Of a stretch of DNA of 64,000 nucleotides, positions 23,359-30,619 are shown piece by piece. Position numbers and translations under genes: made by a program. A model generated the notes under the pieces. That model did no database searches. It had not been told where the DNA came from and saw only the letters and a program-made list of their open reading frames with translations. The stretch is from positions 263,100-327,099 of the forward strand of contig NZ_BMNH01000004.1 of assembly GCF_014646355.1 (NCBI RefSeq), written 5' to 3'. This DNA comes from Nonomuraea cavernae. GTDB lineage: Bacteria; Actinomycetota; Actinomycetes; Streptosporangiales; Streptosporangiaceae. Each line of letters begins with the position of its first letter. Within the stretch, counting starts at the first letter, position 1.

Positions 23359-25641
23359 GTGAAGCACTTCTGGCTGACGGCCTTTCTCGGAGGGACCATC
23401 GCGGCTCTGGTGGCCGGAGCCGTGCTGCACCTGGCCGGCCACCCGGAGGCCGGGGACGCCTGCTGGATGGCGGGCACCGTCGTGGCGGTGCCGCCCGCCG
23501 CGTGGTGGGTGATCTCCGCGCTCCGCGCGAGACAGCTCGGCGTGGACGCGATCGCGGTGCTGGCACTGGTCGGGACGCTGGCCGTACAGCAGTACGCGGC
23601 CGGCGCGGTGATCGCGGTGATGCTGGCGACCGGCCGCGCGCTGGAGGACTACGCGATGCGGCGGGCCGGTCGCGACCTCACCGCGCTGTACGAGCGCGCG
23701 CCCCGCTCGGCGCACCGCTACGGGGACGGCGGCCCGCACGTGGTGCCCGTGGGAGAGGTACGCCGCGGCGACCTGCTGCTGGTGCCGCCGGGCGAGCTGG
23801 TGCCGGTGGACGGCGTGGTCGAACGGGCCACGGCGGTCCTGGACGAGTCGGCGCTGACAGGCGAGTCGCTCCCGGTGGAGTACGGCGAGGGGCAGAGCGT
23901 GCGCAGCGGCGTCGTCAACGCCGGCCACGCGTTCGACCTGCGGGCGACCGGCACGGTCGAGGAGAGCACCTACACGGGAGTGGTCAGGCTGGCTCGCGAG
24001 ACCGAGGCCGGCACCGCGCCGGTGGTGCGGCTGGCCGACCGGTTCGCCGCCTGGTTCCTGCCGGCCACGCTGCTGATCGCCGGCCTGGCCTGGGCGCTGT
24101 CGGGTGAGCCGGTGCGGGCGGTGGCCGTGCTGGTGGTGGCCACGCCCTGCCCGCTGCTGCTGGCCGCGCCCGCCGCGATCGCCTCCGGAATGTCACGAAC
24201 GGCCCGTCACGGCGTCGTGGTCAAGGGCGGAGCGGCGCTGGAGACCCTCGGCCGGGCCCGCACCCTCGTACTGGACAAGACGGGCACCCTGACCGAGGGA
24301 CGGCCCGAGGTGGTCGACGCGGTGGCCGCCGGGGAGTACACGTCGGCGGACGTGCTGGGGCTGGCGGCGGCGGTCGACCAGATGTCGTCACACGTGCTGG
24401 CGGCGGCCATCGTGCGCGCGGCCCGCCGGCGCGGTGTCGAGCTGCCCGCGGCCAGGGAGGTGCGCGAGCGGGCCGGGGTCGGCACGACCGGGGTGGTCGA
24501 CGGGCGCAAGGTGAGCGTCGGCAAGGCTCCGCCCGGCCTCTCCACGCCCTGGATGGCCGCCGCGCGGGCCAGGGCGGCCCTGGACAGCGCGATGACCGTC
24601 TGGGTGTGCGTCGACGACGACGTCGCCGGGGTGATCCTGCTGCGTGACGCGGTGCGCGCCGACGCGGCCCGGACGCTGCGCAGGCTGCGGACGGCCGGCA
24701 TCGAGCGCGTGGTCATGCTCACGGGGGATCGCGCGGAGGTCGCCGAGAGCGTCGCGGGGATCCTCGGCATCGATCGCGTGCTGGCCGAGCGCAGCCCCGC
24801 CGAGAAGGTGGTGGGGGTACGCGAGGAGGCCGAGCGGGCGGTGACCGTGATGGTGGGCGACGGGATCAACGACGCCCCCGCGCTGGCCGCCGCCCAGGTC
24901 GGCGTGGCCATGGGAGCCCGAGGGTCGGCGGCGTCGGCGCAGGCGGCCGACGTGGTGCTGACCGCCGACCGGCTCGACCGGCTGGCCGACGCGATGGACG
25001 TGGCCCGCCGCACCCGCCGCATCGCCGTGCAGAGCGCGGGCGTGGGCATCGGCATGTCGCTCGTCGCCATGGTCGTGGCCGCCCTCGGCTGGCTGCCGCC
25101 GGTCGCGGGCGCCTTCCTGCAGGAGGGCATCGACGTCGCGGTCATCGTCAACGCGCTGCGCGCCCTGCGTCCCGTGCAGGGCACGCGGTTGCGGGTGGAC
25201 GAGGCCACCGGCGAGCTGCTGCAGCGCTTCGACCAGGAACACGCCGGCCTGCGGCCCGTGCTCGACCTGCTGCGCGAGACCGCCGACGCGCTCGACCGGC
25301 CGGACCCGGACTCCCTGGCCCTGCTCCAGCGCGCCTACCGGCTGCTCACCGAGGAGGTCCTCCCGCACGAGCAGGAGGAGGACACCCGCCTGTATCCGGC
25401 GCTGAGCAGGCTGCTCGGAGACCCGGAGGCGACGGTCACCATGAGCAGGGCCCACGCGGAGATCATCCGGCTGACCAACCGGCTGGGCGCCCACCTGCGT
25501 CTCGCCCACGACCACGGGCCGATCCCGGAGCAGCTCGACGACCTGCGCGCCTGCCTGTACGGGCTGCACGCGGTGCTGACCCTGCACTTCGCGCAGGAGG
25601 AGGAGGCCTACTTCTCGCTCACCGGCGGCGAGCCGGCCTAG
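23359..25641 (+). CDS. P1B-5-type metal-transporting ATPase with C-terminal hemerythrin domain
   Basis: A 760-residue P-type ATPase that exports transition metal, probably Ni, Fe or Co. The transmembrane metal motif is TPCP (in VVATPCPLLLAAPAA), the phosphorylated aspartate is in DKTGTLTEG, the hinge is GDGINDAPAL, and a late helix has QEGID. TPCP plus QExxD and a C-terminal hemerythrin domain define the P1B-5 group. The hemerythrin part (about residues 610-755) shows its histidine/acidic ligands in DQEHAGLRPV, LPHEQEED, RAHAE and LTLHFAQEEEAYF. There is no N-terminal HMA domain. GTG 23359 has GGGGGAGAG upstream; TTG 23323 is possible. The hemerythrin may sense oxygen or iron. Confidence 0.88.
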   Translation: MKHFWLTAFLGGTIAALVAGAVLHLAGHPEAGDACWMAGTVVAVPPAAWWVISALRARQLGVDAIAVLALVGTLAVQQYAAGAVIAVMLATGRALEDYAMRRAGRDLTALYERAPRSAHRYGDGGPHVVPVGEVRRGDLLLVPPGELVPVDGVVERATAVLDESALTGESLPVEYGEGQSVRSGVVNAGHAFDLRATGTVEESTYTGVVRLARETEAGTAPVVRLADRFAAWFLPATLLIAGLAWALSGEPVRAVAVLVVATPCPLLLAAPAAIASGMSRTARHGVVVKGGAALETLGRARTLVLDKTGTLTEGRPEVVDAVAAGEYTSADVLGLAAAVDQMSSHVLAAAIVRAARRRGVELPAAREVRERAGVGTTGVVDGRKVSVGKAPPGLSTPWMAAARARAALDSAMTVWVCVDDDVAGVILLRDAVRADAARTLRRLRTAGIERVVMLTGDRAEVAESVAGILGIDRVLAERSPAEKVVGVREEAERAVTVMVGDGINDAPALAAAQVGVAMGARGSAASAQAADVVLTADRLDRLADAMDVARRTRRIAVQSAGVGIGMSLVAMVVAALGWLPPVAGAFLQEGIDVAVIVNALRALRPVQGTRLRVDEATGELLQRFDQEHAGLRPVLDLLRETADALDRPDPDSLALLQRAYRLLTEEVLPHEQEEDTRLYPALSRLLGDPEATVTMSRAHAEIIRLTNRLGAHLRLAHDHGPIPEQLDDLRACLYGLHAVLTLHFAQEEEAYFSLTGGEPA

Positions 25642-25697
25642 CGACGAGCGCCCACGGGATGCGCTCTCCGGCCGCGGCACCCTGTCGGGACGCAGAC

Positions 25698-25988
25698 CTA
25701 CGGCTGTGACGGGAGAGGCCGGGCGGCCTCCTGTTCCCCGAAGGTGATCACCATGTATCTGCCGTTGGTGTAGCTGACCACGGACCGTCCGAGCGCGTCA
25801 CTCACCCTGCGGGCGACCCTCTGGAACAGCTCCACCAGCTCCGGCGTGTCGGCACTCACCCTGAAGCGTCCGTTGTCGAGGAGCTGTTGGGCGACCAGGG
25901 GGGCGAAGTTGGCCTCGCCCCGATTCTTCTCCTCCGCGCTGAGCGGGGTGCGCCGGAGCGCGGGCTGGGCGCCTGTGAAGTGGCTCAT
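25698..25988 (-). CDS. Hypothetical protein
   Basis: A small protein of 96 residues if it starts at ATG 25988 (an in-frame upstream start at 26039 has no ribosome site). I do not recognise it. The middle is helical and charged (NFAPLVAQQLLDNGRFRVSA, then ELVELFQRVARRVSDALGR), and the end alternates strands (SVVSYTNGRYMVITFGEQE), which could be a small dimeric alpha-beta fold. It is divergent from a universal stress gene and the DosR-like box GGACCAATGGCCC lies between them. Confidence 0.5.
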   Translation of the reverse strand: MSHFTGAQPALRRTPLSAEEKNRGEANFAPLVAQQLLDNGRFRVSADTPELVELFQRVARRVSDALGRSVVSYTNGRYMVITFGEQEAARPLPSQP

Positions 25989-26032
25989 CCGGCTGATCCT
26001 GCCATTCCCACACCTGGAACGGGGGCGGTTGA

Positions 26033-26045
26033 GGACCAATGGCCC
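26033..26045 (+). promoter_or_regulatory. DosR/DevR-like box GGACCAATGGCCC
   Basis: GGACCAATGGCCC lies 70 bases before the universal stress gene at 26115 and 45 bases from the divergent small gene. It matches the GGACC-N3-GGCC variant of the dormancy-type boxes in this region. Confidence 0.45.
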
Positions 26046-26114
26046 GCGAATCGGTGACTTCGTCCCCGCGTGCCGGGTCGTTCACCTGGCAAGGCTCAAG
26101 GTGAGGAGGTTGTC

Positions 26115-26975
26115 ATGACTGGACGGATCGTGGTCGGCGTGGACGGGTCCGCGTCGGCGGCAGCGGCGGTGGAATGGGCGGCCGGCGACGCCCGGCGGCG
26201 TGGCAAGGCCCTGCGGCTCGTGCACGTCTGCGAGAAGTGGGCGCGCGGCCTGGGCGGCACCCAGTACTGCGCTGGGATGCTGGAGGGCGCCCAGGACCGG
26301 GCGCGCGAGGTGGCCCCGGACGTCGAGCTGAGCACCGAGATCCTGACCGGGAACCCGGTCGACGCGCTGATCGGCGAATCGGTGGCGGCCGATTCGGTGG
26401 TGCTCGGCAGCCGGGGCCTCGGCGGGTTCGCCGGGCTGGTGCTCGGGTCGGTCGGCATGGGCGTCGCCGCGCACGGCGAAGGGCCCGTCGTGGTGGTGCG
26501 TTCGGCCACGGGCGGCCGGCACGGCCGGATCGTCGTGGGCTACGACGGGTCGGAGCCCTCCCGCGCCGCCATGGCCTACGCCGTCGAGCAGGCTCGCGCC
26601 CGCCACGCCGAGCTCCTGGTCGTCTACGGCTGGCGGCTGCCGCTGTTCTCGCCGTACGCCGCCGCCTACGGCAGCCTCCTGGAGGAGGCGTACCAGGAGG
26701 AGGTACAAGCCGCCCGCGAGCGGGTGGTGCCCTGGCGGGAGCGGAACCCCGACGTCCGGATCCTCGACGAGGAGGTGGGCGAGCACCCGGTGGCCGCCCT
26801 GACGAAGGCCGCGGAGTCCGCCGACCTGGTGGTGGTCGGCACGCGCGGGCGGGGCGGCTTCGCCTCGGCGGTGCTCGGCTCGGTCAGCCACGGTGTCCTG
26901 CACCACGTGCACTGCCCGGTGGCCGTCGTACGGCCCCGCGTGCAGGCGCACGAGGGCCGGCTCCGCGAGGAATAG
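26115..26975 (+). CDS. Universal stress protein, tandem UspA domains
   Basis: A 286-residue protein with two UspA domains (about 3-138 and 143-278). The nucleotide motifs are VLGSRGLGGFAGLVLGSVG in the first and VVGTRGRGGFASAVLGSVS in the second, and each domain begins with a (V)VGxDGS loop (VVGVDGSASA and VVGYDGSEPS). It is distinct from the copies at 22384 and 37228. GAGGAGG lies 6 bases before ATG 26115. The next gene, a small membrane protein, follows after 29 bases and is probably co-transcribed. Confidence 0.9.
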   Translation: MTGRIVVGVDGSASAAAAVEWAAGDARRRGKALRLVHVCEKWARGLGGTQYCAGMLEGAQDRAREVAPDVELSTEILTGNPVDALIGESVAADSVVLGSRGLGGFAGLVLGSVGMGVAAHGEGPVVVVRSATGGRHGRIVVGYDGSEPSRAAMAYAVEQARARHAELLVVYGWRLPLFSPYAAAYGSLLEEAYQEEVQAARERVVPWRERNPDVRILDEEVGEHPVAALTKAAESADLVVVGTRGRGGFASAVLGSVSHGVLHHVHCPVAVVRPRVQAHEGRLREE

Positions 26976-27004
26976 GCACAGGGAACGGACGAGGGGAGCA
27001 GGAC

Positions 27005-27223
27005 ATGCGGTGGAATGAGATGTCCAAGGAACGGCAGTTCGTCATGCTGACGCTGATCTCCACCGAGATCGCGCTCACCGCGACCGCCGTCGTCGATCTG
27101 TGGTTCCGTCCCCGGGACCAGGTCCGGGGGCGGAAGGAGCTGTGGTGGCCCGCCATCTTCGTTCAGCCTGTGGGTCCGGTCGCCTACCTGTTCTGGGGCA
27201 GGAGACGGCCCTCAGCCGAGTGA
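27005..27223 (+). CDS. Small membrane protein with PLDc_N-like domain
   Basis: A 72-residue protein with two membrane helices (about residues 13-32 and 48-63) separated by a basic loop (RPRDQVRGRKE). The pattern of the second half, WWPAIFVQPVGPVAYLFWGR, is that of the phospholipase D-nuclease N-terminal domain (PF13396), a small two-helix domain also found alone. Its role is unknown. The gene sits between two universal stress genes, 29 bases after the first, with GGGGAGCAGGAC as ribosome site, and ends just before a two-part DosR-like site. Confidence 0.7.
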   Translation: MRWNEMSKERQFVMLTLISTEIALTATAVVDLWFRPRDQVRGRKELWWPAIFVQPVGPVAYLFWGRRRPSAE

Positions 27224-27246
27224 CCTCCCGCGATCGCCGCGCGGCG

Positions 27247-27284
27247 ACTGACGAAAGTCCCGGGCGCGGGGGAGCAACGGCCCT
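27247..27284 (+). promoter_or_regulatory. Two-part DosR/DevR-like site
   Basis: ACTGACGAAAGTCCC (27247-27261) is followed at 23 bases by ACGGCCCT (27277-27284), the same pairing as at 22297. It stands 36 bases before the universal stress gene at 27320. Confidence 0.6.
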
Positions 27285-27319
27285 ACCGGCCCCCTTCCGC
27301 CGCGCGCGACCATACGGGC

Positions 27320-27802
27320 ATGAGGCTTCGTCGCATCGTCGTCGGCACCGACGGCACTCCGCAGTCCGAGACCGCGCTCGTGTGGGCGGCCGACGAGGCG
27401 GTCCGCCGCCAGGCCGAGCTGGTGATCGTCCACGCCTGGGGCGCGCCGGCCGAGCACCACGCGCCCTACGCGCGCTACACCTGGCATCGTGACCTGGCCT
27501 TCCAGCGGTCGCGCGCGTCCGCCGCTCTCGACCGCGCGGTCGCGGCGGTCCACGACGCCCGTCCCGGCCTGTCCGTACGCCCCGAGCTCGTCAGGGGACG
27601 GCCGGAGGTCGTGCTGGCGGGCGGCGCCGAGGGAGCCGAACTGCTCGTGCTCGGCTCGGCCGCGAACCAGGCCGGAGACGGGCACCTCGGCCCGGTGCTG
27701 CTGGCGTGCCTGCGCCGGCCGCCGTGCCCGGTGGTCGTGGTGCCTCCGGTGCCGGCCGTCGTCTCCCGGCTGCCGGAGGTGACGCTCGTCGGCTCGGCCT
27801 GA
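27320..27802 (+). CDS. Universal stress protein, single UspA domain
   Basis: A 160-residue single-domain Usp. It begins RRIVVGTDGTPQSETAL and has VVHAWG-type and LVLGSAANQAGDGHLGPVLLA segments; in the latter the usual G-2x-G-9x-GS nucleotide motif is degraded (GSAANQAGDG), so ATP binding is uncertain. The last 15 residues are an extension. It is preceded at once by a two-part DosR-like site, so the context is the same stress regulon as the tandem Usp genes. A three-copy 33-base repeat follows the stop. Confidence 0.85.
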   Translation: MRLRRIVVGTDGTPQSETALVWAADEAVRRQAELVIVHAWGAPAEHHAPYARYTWHRDLAFQRSRASAALDRAVAAVHDARPGLSVRPELVRGRPEVVLAGGAEGAELLVLGSAANQAGDGHLGPVLLACLRRPPCPVVVVPPVPAVVSRLPEVTLVGSA

Positions 27803-27810
27803 CAGGCGAT

Positions 27811-27909
27811 CGAGCGCCGCGGGGCAAGCCCGGGAGGGGTGGTCGAGCGCCGCGGGGCAAGCCCGGCAGGGGTGGTCGAGCGCCGCGGGGCAAGCCTGGG
27901 AGGGGTAGG
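27811..27909 (+). repeat. Three tandem 33-base repeats
   Basis: Three head-to-tail copies (27811-27843, 27844-27876, 27877-27909) of a 33-base unit beginning CGAGCGCCGCGGGGCAAGCC, with only two or three differences between copies. They lie between the convergent Usp and E1-alpha-like genes. The unit is a multiple of three but no gene seems to use it. Confidence 0.85.
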
Positions 27910-27930
27910 CCGTCCGAGGCGCAGGGCTGG

Positions 27931-28779
27931 TCAGGCCCGGACGCTCGCCAGCGGGCCGGCCTGCGGCCCCTGCCCTGAGGTGAGCGCCTCGTCCAGCTCC
28001 TGCGCGATCTCCCGCTCCAGCGCGGCCAGGTCCGCGGGGGCCGGCGCGATCCGGGCGAGCGGATCGCCCCCGTCCGGGCCGGGGGCGAAGGCCGGGGAGG
28101 CGGGGGCGGTGCGAAGATCCAGGAAGCGAGGGCCGGAGCCGGCGCGCAGGGACGCGCACTCCTGCTCGGCCGCCGAGATGACCGCCCACACGTCCACCCC
28201 GTCGACCGTCCGGGCCGTCAGGCCGCCCGGCCAGGGCACGAGGCCGGGCCGCACGCCTCGCGCCGGGGAGGGGCGCCGCGGGTCGTCGCTCTCCCGTACG
28301 AAGAGCATGGGAAGCCTCCACTGCGCGGCCAGGGCGAGCCATTCGGCGTCGGCCGGGGCGCAGTCGCCGAAGAAGCAGGCCGTCACCCGGCGGCGGTCGA
28401 GGAGCTGGTCGGCGATCGCCAGGCCGACGGCCACGGGCAGGCCACCGCCGTGGAAGCGGCGACCGGCGTCGGAGACGTGGGGAAGGCCGTCGTGTCCGAG
28501 AGGGACCCGGGCGGCGTGGCGCAGCGTCGCTGCGATCTCCCGGACCGGTACGCCCCGGGCCAGGGCCGGGCCGTACTCGTGGTGGGTGCAGACGATCGCG
28601 TCGTCCGGGGTGAGCGCCTGGCAGACGCCGACGGCCACGGCTTCCCCGCCGGCGTACGGAGGCAGCAGATCCGCGCAACGCTCCGCGAAGCGCCGGATCC
28701 GGAGCATCCGGCGCAGTAAATCCCGCTCCAGCGACGCTGGAGCGGGTGAATCGAGTGGCATCCCCACACGGTCGGCCAT
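27931..28779 (-). CDS. Orphan 2-oxoacid dehydrogenase E1-alpha-like protein
   Basis: A 282-residue protein related to the alpha subunit of pyruvate/acetoin dehydrogenase E1 (usually 330-370 residues). It shows the family's THHEYGPALARGV, then HDGLPHVSDAGRRFHGGG, and FFGDCAPADAEWLALAAQW segments. In true E1-alpha the thiamine-diphosphate motif is GDG-x(about 25)-N; here it reads GDC, and the expected asparagine region reads LFVRESD, so cofactor binding is doubtful. No E1-beta or E2 gene is near. ATG 28779 is preferred because dormancy-type boxes lie just upstream; earlier in-frame starts at 28827 and 28866 would run through them. Confidence 0.7.
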   Translation of the reverse strand: MADRVGMPLDSPAPASLERDLLRRMLRIRRFAERCADLLPPYAGGEAVAVGVCQALTPDDAIVCTHHEYGPALARGVPVREIAATLRHAARVPLGHDGLPHVSDAGRRFHGGGLPVAVGLAIADQLLDRRRVTACFFGDCAPADAEWLALAAQWRLPMLFVRESDDPRRPSPARGVRPGLVPWPGGLTARTVDGVDVWAVISAAEQECASLRAGSGPRFLDLRTAPASPAFAPGPDGGDPLARIAPAPADLAALEREIAQELDEALTSGQGPQAGPLASVRA

Positions 28780-28796
28780 GGCGGGGCTCCGGCGAC

Positions 28797-28810
28797 AGGG
28801 ACCAAAGTCC
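28797..28810 (-). promoter_or_regulatory. DosR/DevR-like box before E1-alpha-like gene
   Basis: AGGGACCAAAGTCC is a near-palindrome of the GGGAC-N4-GTCC type, 18 bases before the leftward E1-alpha-like start. Confidence 0.5.
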
Positions 28811-28824
28811 TTCACTTGAGGGAA

Positions 28825-28899
28825 CATGGGACTTGTCCGGCCCCCTTGGTCCGTCGTTCTGGACATTGGACGTGTTCGGCCCCATAGGTCCGTCGTTCT
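28825..28899 (+). repeat. Two 36-base direct repeats carrying GGACC/GGCC elements
   Basis: Copies at 28825-28860 and 28864-28899 match at 31 of 36 positions. Each reads GGAC, T-rich, TCCGGCCCC or TTCGGCCCC, then GGTCCGTCGTTCT. On the minus strand each gives GGACC-N4-GGGGCCG, a dormancy-box variant. The second copy ends 11 bases before the start of the proline iminopeptidase gene, so it could act as operator or overlap its promoter. Confidence 0.7.
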
Positions 28900-28910
28900 A
28901 GGGTGGAGCG

Positions 28911-29876
28911 ATGTATCCCCCGATTGAGCCCTACGACCACGGACACCTCGACACCGGCGACGGTCATCTCGTCTACTGGGAGGTCAGCGGCAACCCCGAG
29001 GGCAAGCCCGCGCTGGTCGTCCACGGCGGTCCCGGGTCGGGCTGCACGCCGGGCCAGCGGCGCGGCTTCGACCCCGAGCGCTACCGCATCATCCAGTTCG
29101 ACCAGCGCAACTGCGGCCGGAGCCTGCCCCACGCCAGTGACCCGGCCGCCGATCTGACCACCAACACCACCCACCATTTGGTCGCCGACATGGAACGGCT
29201 GCGCGAGCACCTCGGCGTGGACCGGTGGTTGCTCTACGGCGGCTCATGGGGCTCGACGCTGATGCTGGCCTACGCCGAGGCCCATCCCGAACGGGTGTCG
29301 GAGATGGTCATCTGTGCCGTCACCATGACCCGCCGCTCCGAGATCGACTGGCTCTATCGCGGCGTGGGCCGGTTCTTCCCCGAGGAGTGGCGGCGCTTTC
29401 GCGACGGGGTCCCCGAGGCGGAGCGCGACGGCGACCTGCTCGCCGCCTACGCGCGGCTCATGTCCGACCCCGACCCCGACGTGCGGGCCAAGGCCGCCCA
29501 CGACTGGATGGCGTGGGAGGACGCGGTGATCTCGTTGGAGGCCAACGGCAAGCCGGGCGCCTACAGCGACCGGCCGTCCGCCGCGCTCCTCGCCTTCGTC
29601 CGCATCTGCAGTCACTACTTCTCCAACGCCGCGTGGCTGGAGGAAGGCATCCTGCTGCGCGACGCGCACCGGCTGGCCGGCATCCCGGCGGTGCTCATCC
29701 ATGGACGCTTCGACCTGGGCTGTCCACTGGAGAACGCCTGGGAGCTGGCCGAGGCCTGGCCAGACGCACGGCTCGTGGTGGTGGACGACTCCGGCCACAC
29801 CGGCAGCGACACGATGCGCAAGGCGGTCCCCGCCGCCCTGGACGGCTTCGCCGGCCTGGGCAGGGCCGCCGGATGA
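28911..29876 (+). CDS. pip: Proline iminopeptidase
   Basis: A 321-residue alpha/beta hydrolase of peptidase family S33 that removes N-terminal proline from peptides. HGGPGSG near residue 38 is the oxyanion-hole motif, GGSWGS near residue 110 holds the nucleophilic serine, GRFDLGCPLENAW near residue 268 the aspartate, and DSGHTGS near residue 295 the histidine. Length and motifs are normal for the family. GGTGGAG lies just before ATG 28911. The promoter region contains a double copy of a dormancy-type element, which is unexpected for this housekeeping-type peptidase. Confidence 0.93.
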   Translation: MYPPIEPYDHGHLDTGDGHLVYWEVSGNPEGKPALVVHGGPGSGCTPGQRRGFDPERYRIIQFDQRNCGRSLPHASDPAADLTTNTTHHLVADMERLREHLGVDRWLLYGGSWGSTLMLAYAEAHPERVSEMVICAVTMTRRSEIDWLYRGVGRFFPEEWRRFRDGVPEAERDGDLLAAYARLMSDPDPDVRAKAAHDWMAWEDAVISLEANGKPGAYSDRPSAALLAFVRICSHYFSNAAWLEEGILLRDAHRLAGIPAVLIHGRFDLGCPLENAWELAEAWPDARLVVVDDSGHTGSDTMRKAVPAALDGFAGLGRAAG

Positions 29877-29925
29877 CCGGGTTCACGCCCATCCCTTGGG
29901 GCGAATCCGGACAGACCTGGATCAT

Positions 29926-29940
29926 AGGAGTGAAAGTCCT
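29926..29940 (+). promoter_or_regulatory. DosR/DevR-like box, distal site before DoxX gene
   Basis: AGGAGTGAAAGTCCT is a degenerate copy of the box found again 61 bases downstream; GGACGAAC follows it at 29946. Confidence 0.4.
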
Positions 29941-29986
29941 AAATTGGACGAACGTTGACGGAATGAATTCTTTCCGTGCCGGGTAA

Positions 29987-30024
29987 AAGGGCGAAAGTCC
30001 CGGCGGCGCGGGGCCTACGGCACT
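29987..30024 (+). promoter_or_regulatory. Two-part DosR/DevR-like site before DoxX gene
   Basis: AAGGGCGAAAGTCCC (29987-30001) and ACGGCACT (30017-30024) have the 23-base offset seen at the other two-part sites. The DoxX-like gene starts at 30095. Confidence 0.55.
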
Positions 30025-30094
30025 GCACCGGAGCCGCCGGACACGATGTGATCGAGATGCGAACGACAACGATCCATATGGAAAGGGGGCCGTC

Positions 30095-30619
30095 ATGGCC
30101 ACCACCTCCGACCACGCCATGAATGTGGACGCAGGCTCAACGGCGCGCCGCCCCGCCGACTACGTCTGGGCGATCACCCGGATCTCGCTCGGCTGGATCT
30201 TCCTGTGGGCGTTCCTGGACAAGACCTTCGGCTGGGGCTTCGCCACTCCCGCCGAGCGGGCCTGGGTCGCGGGCGGCAGCCCGACGACCGGCTTCCTCAA
30301 GGGCACCGGCGAGAACGCCCTCGGCGGCTTCTTCAGCTCCCTCGCGGGACAGGCCTGGGTGGACTGGCTGTTCATGATCGGCCTGCTCGGCATCGGCACC
30401 GCGCTCATCCTCGGCGTCGGCCTGCGGATCGCCGCCGTCACCGGCTCCCTCCTGCTGCTCATGATGTGGGCGGCAGCGCTGCCCCTGACCACCAACCCGT
30501 TCATGGACGACCACATCATCTACGCGATCGTGCTGGTCGGCCTGGCTCTGTCCGACGCCGGCAGCACGCTCGGCCTGGGCAACCTACCGATCGTCCGCCG
30601 CACCCCGTGGCTGCGGTAG
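30095..30619 (+). CDS. DoxX-like membrane protein
   Basis: A 174-residue membrane protein of the DoxX/thiosulfate:quinone oxidoreductase small-subunit group with four spans (about residues 28-45, 88-108, 112-130 and 135-155). RISLGWIFLWAFLDKTFGWG at the N-terminus and TGFLKGT near residue 66 are typical of the group found beside Usp genes. Some relatives act in sulfur oxidation or thiol homeostasis; the present one lies beside a persulfide detoxification set but reads towards it. GAAAGGGGG precedes ATG 30095. Its 3' end overlaps the convergent TauE gene by 36 bases. Confidence 0.82.
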   Translation: MATTSDHAMNVDAGSTARRPADYVWAITRISLGWIFLWAFLDKTFGWGFATPAERAWVAGGSPTTGFLKGTGENALGGFFSSLAGQAWVDWLFMIGLLGIGTALILGVGLRIAAVTGSLLLLMMWAAALPLTTNPFMDDHIIYAIVLVGLALSDAGSTLGLGNLPIVRRTPWLR

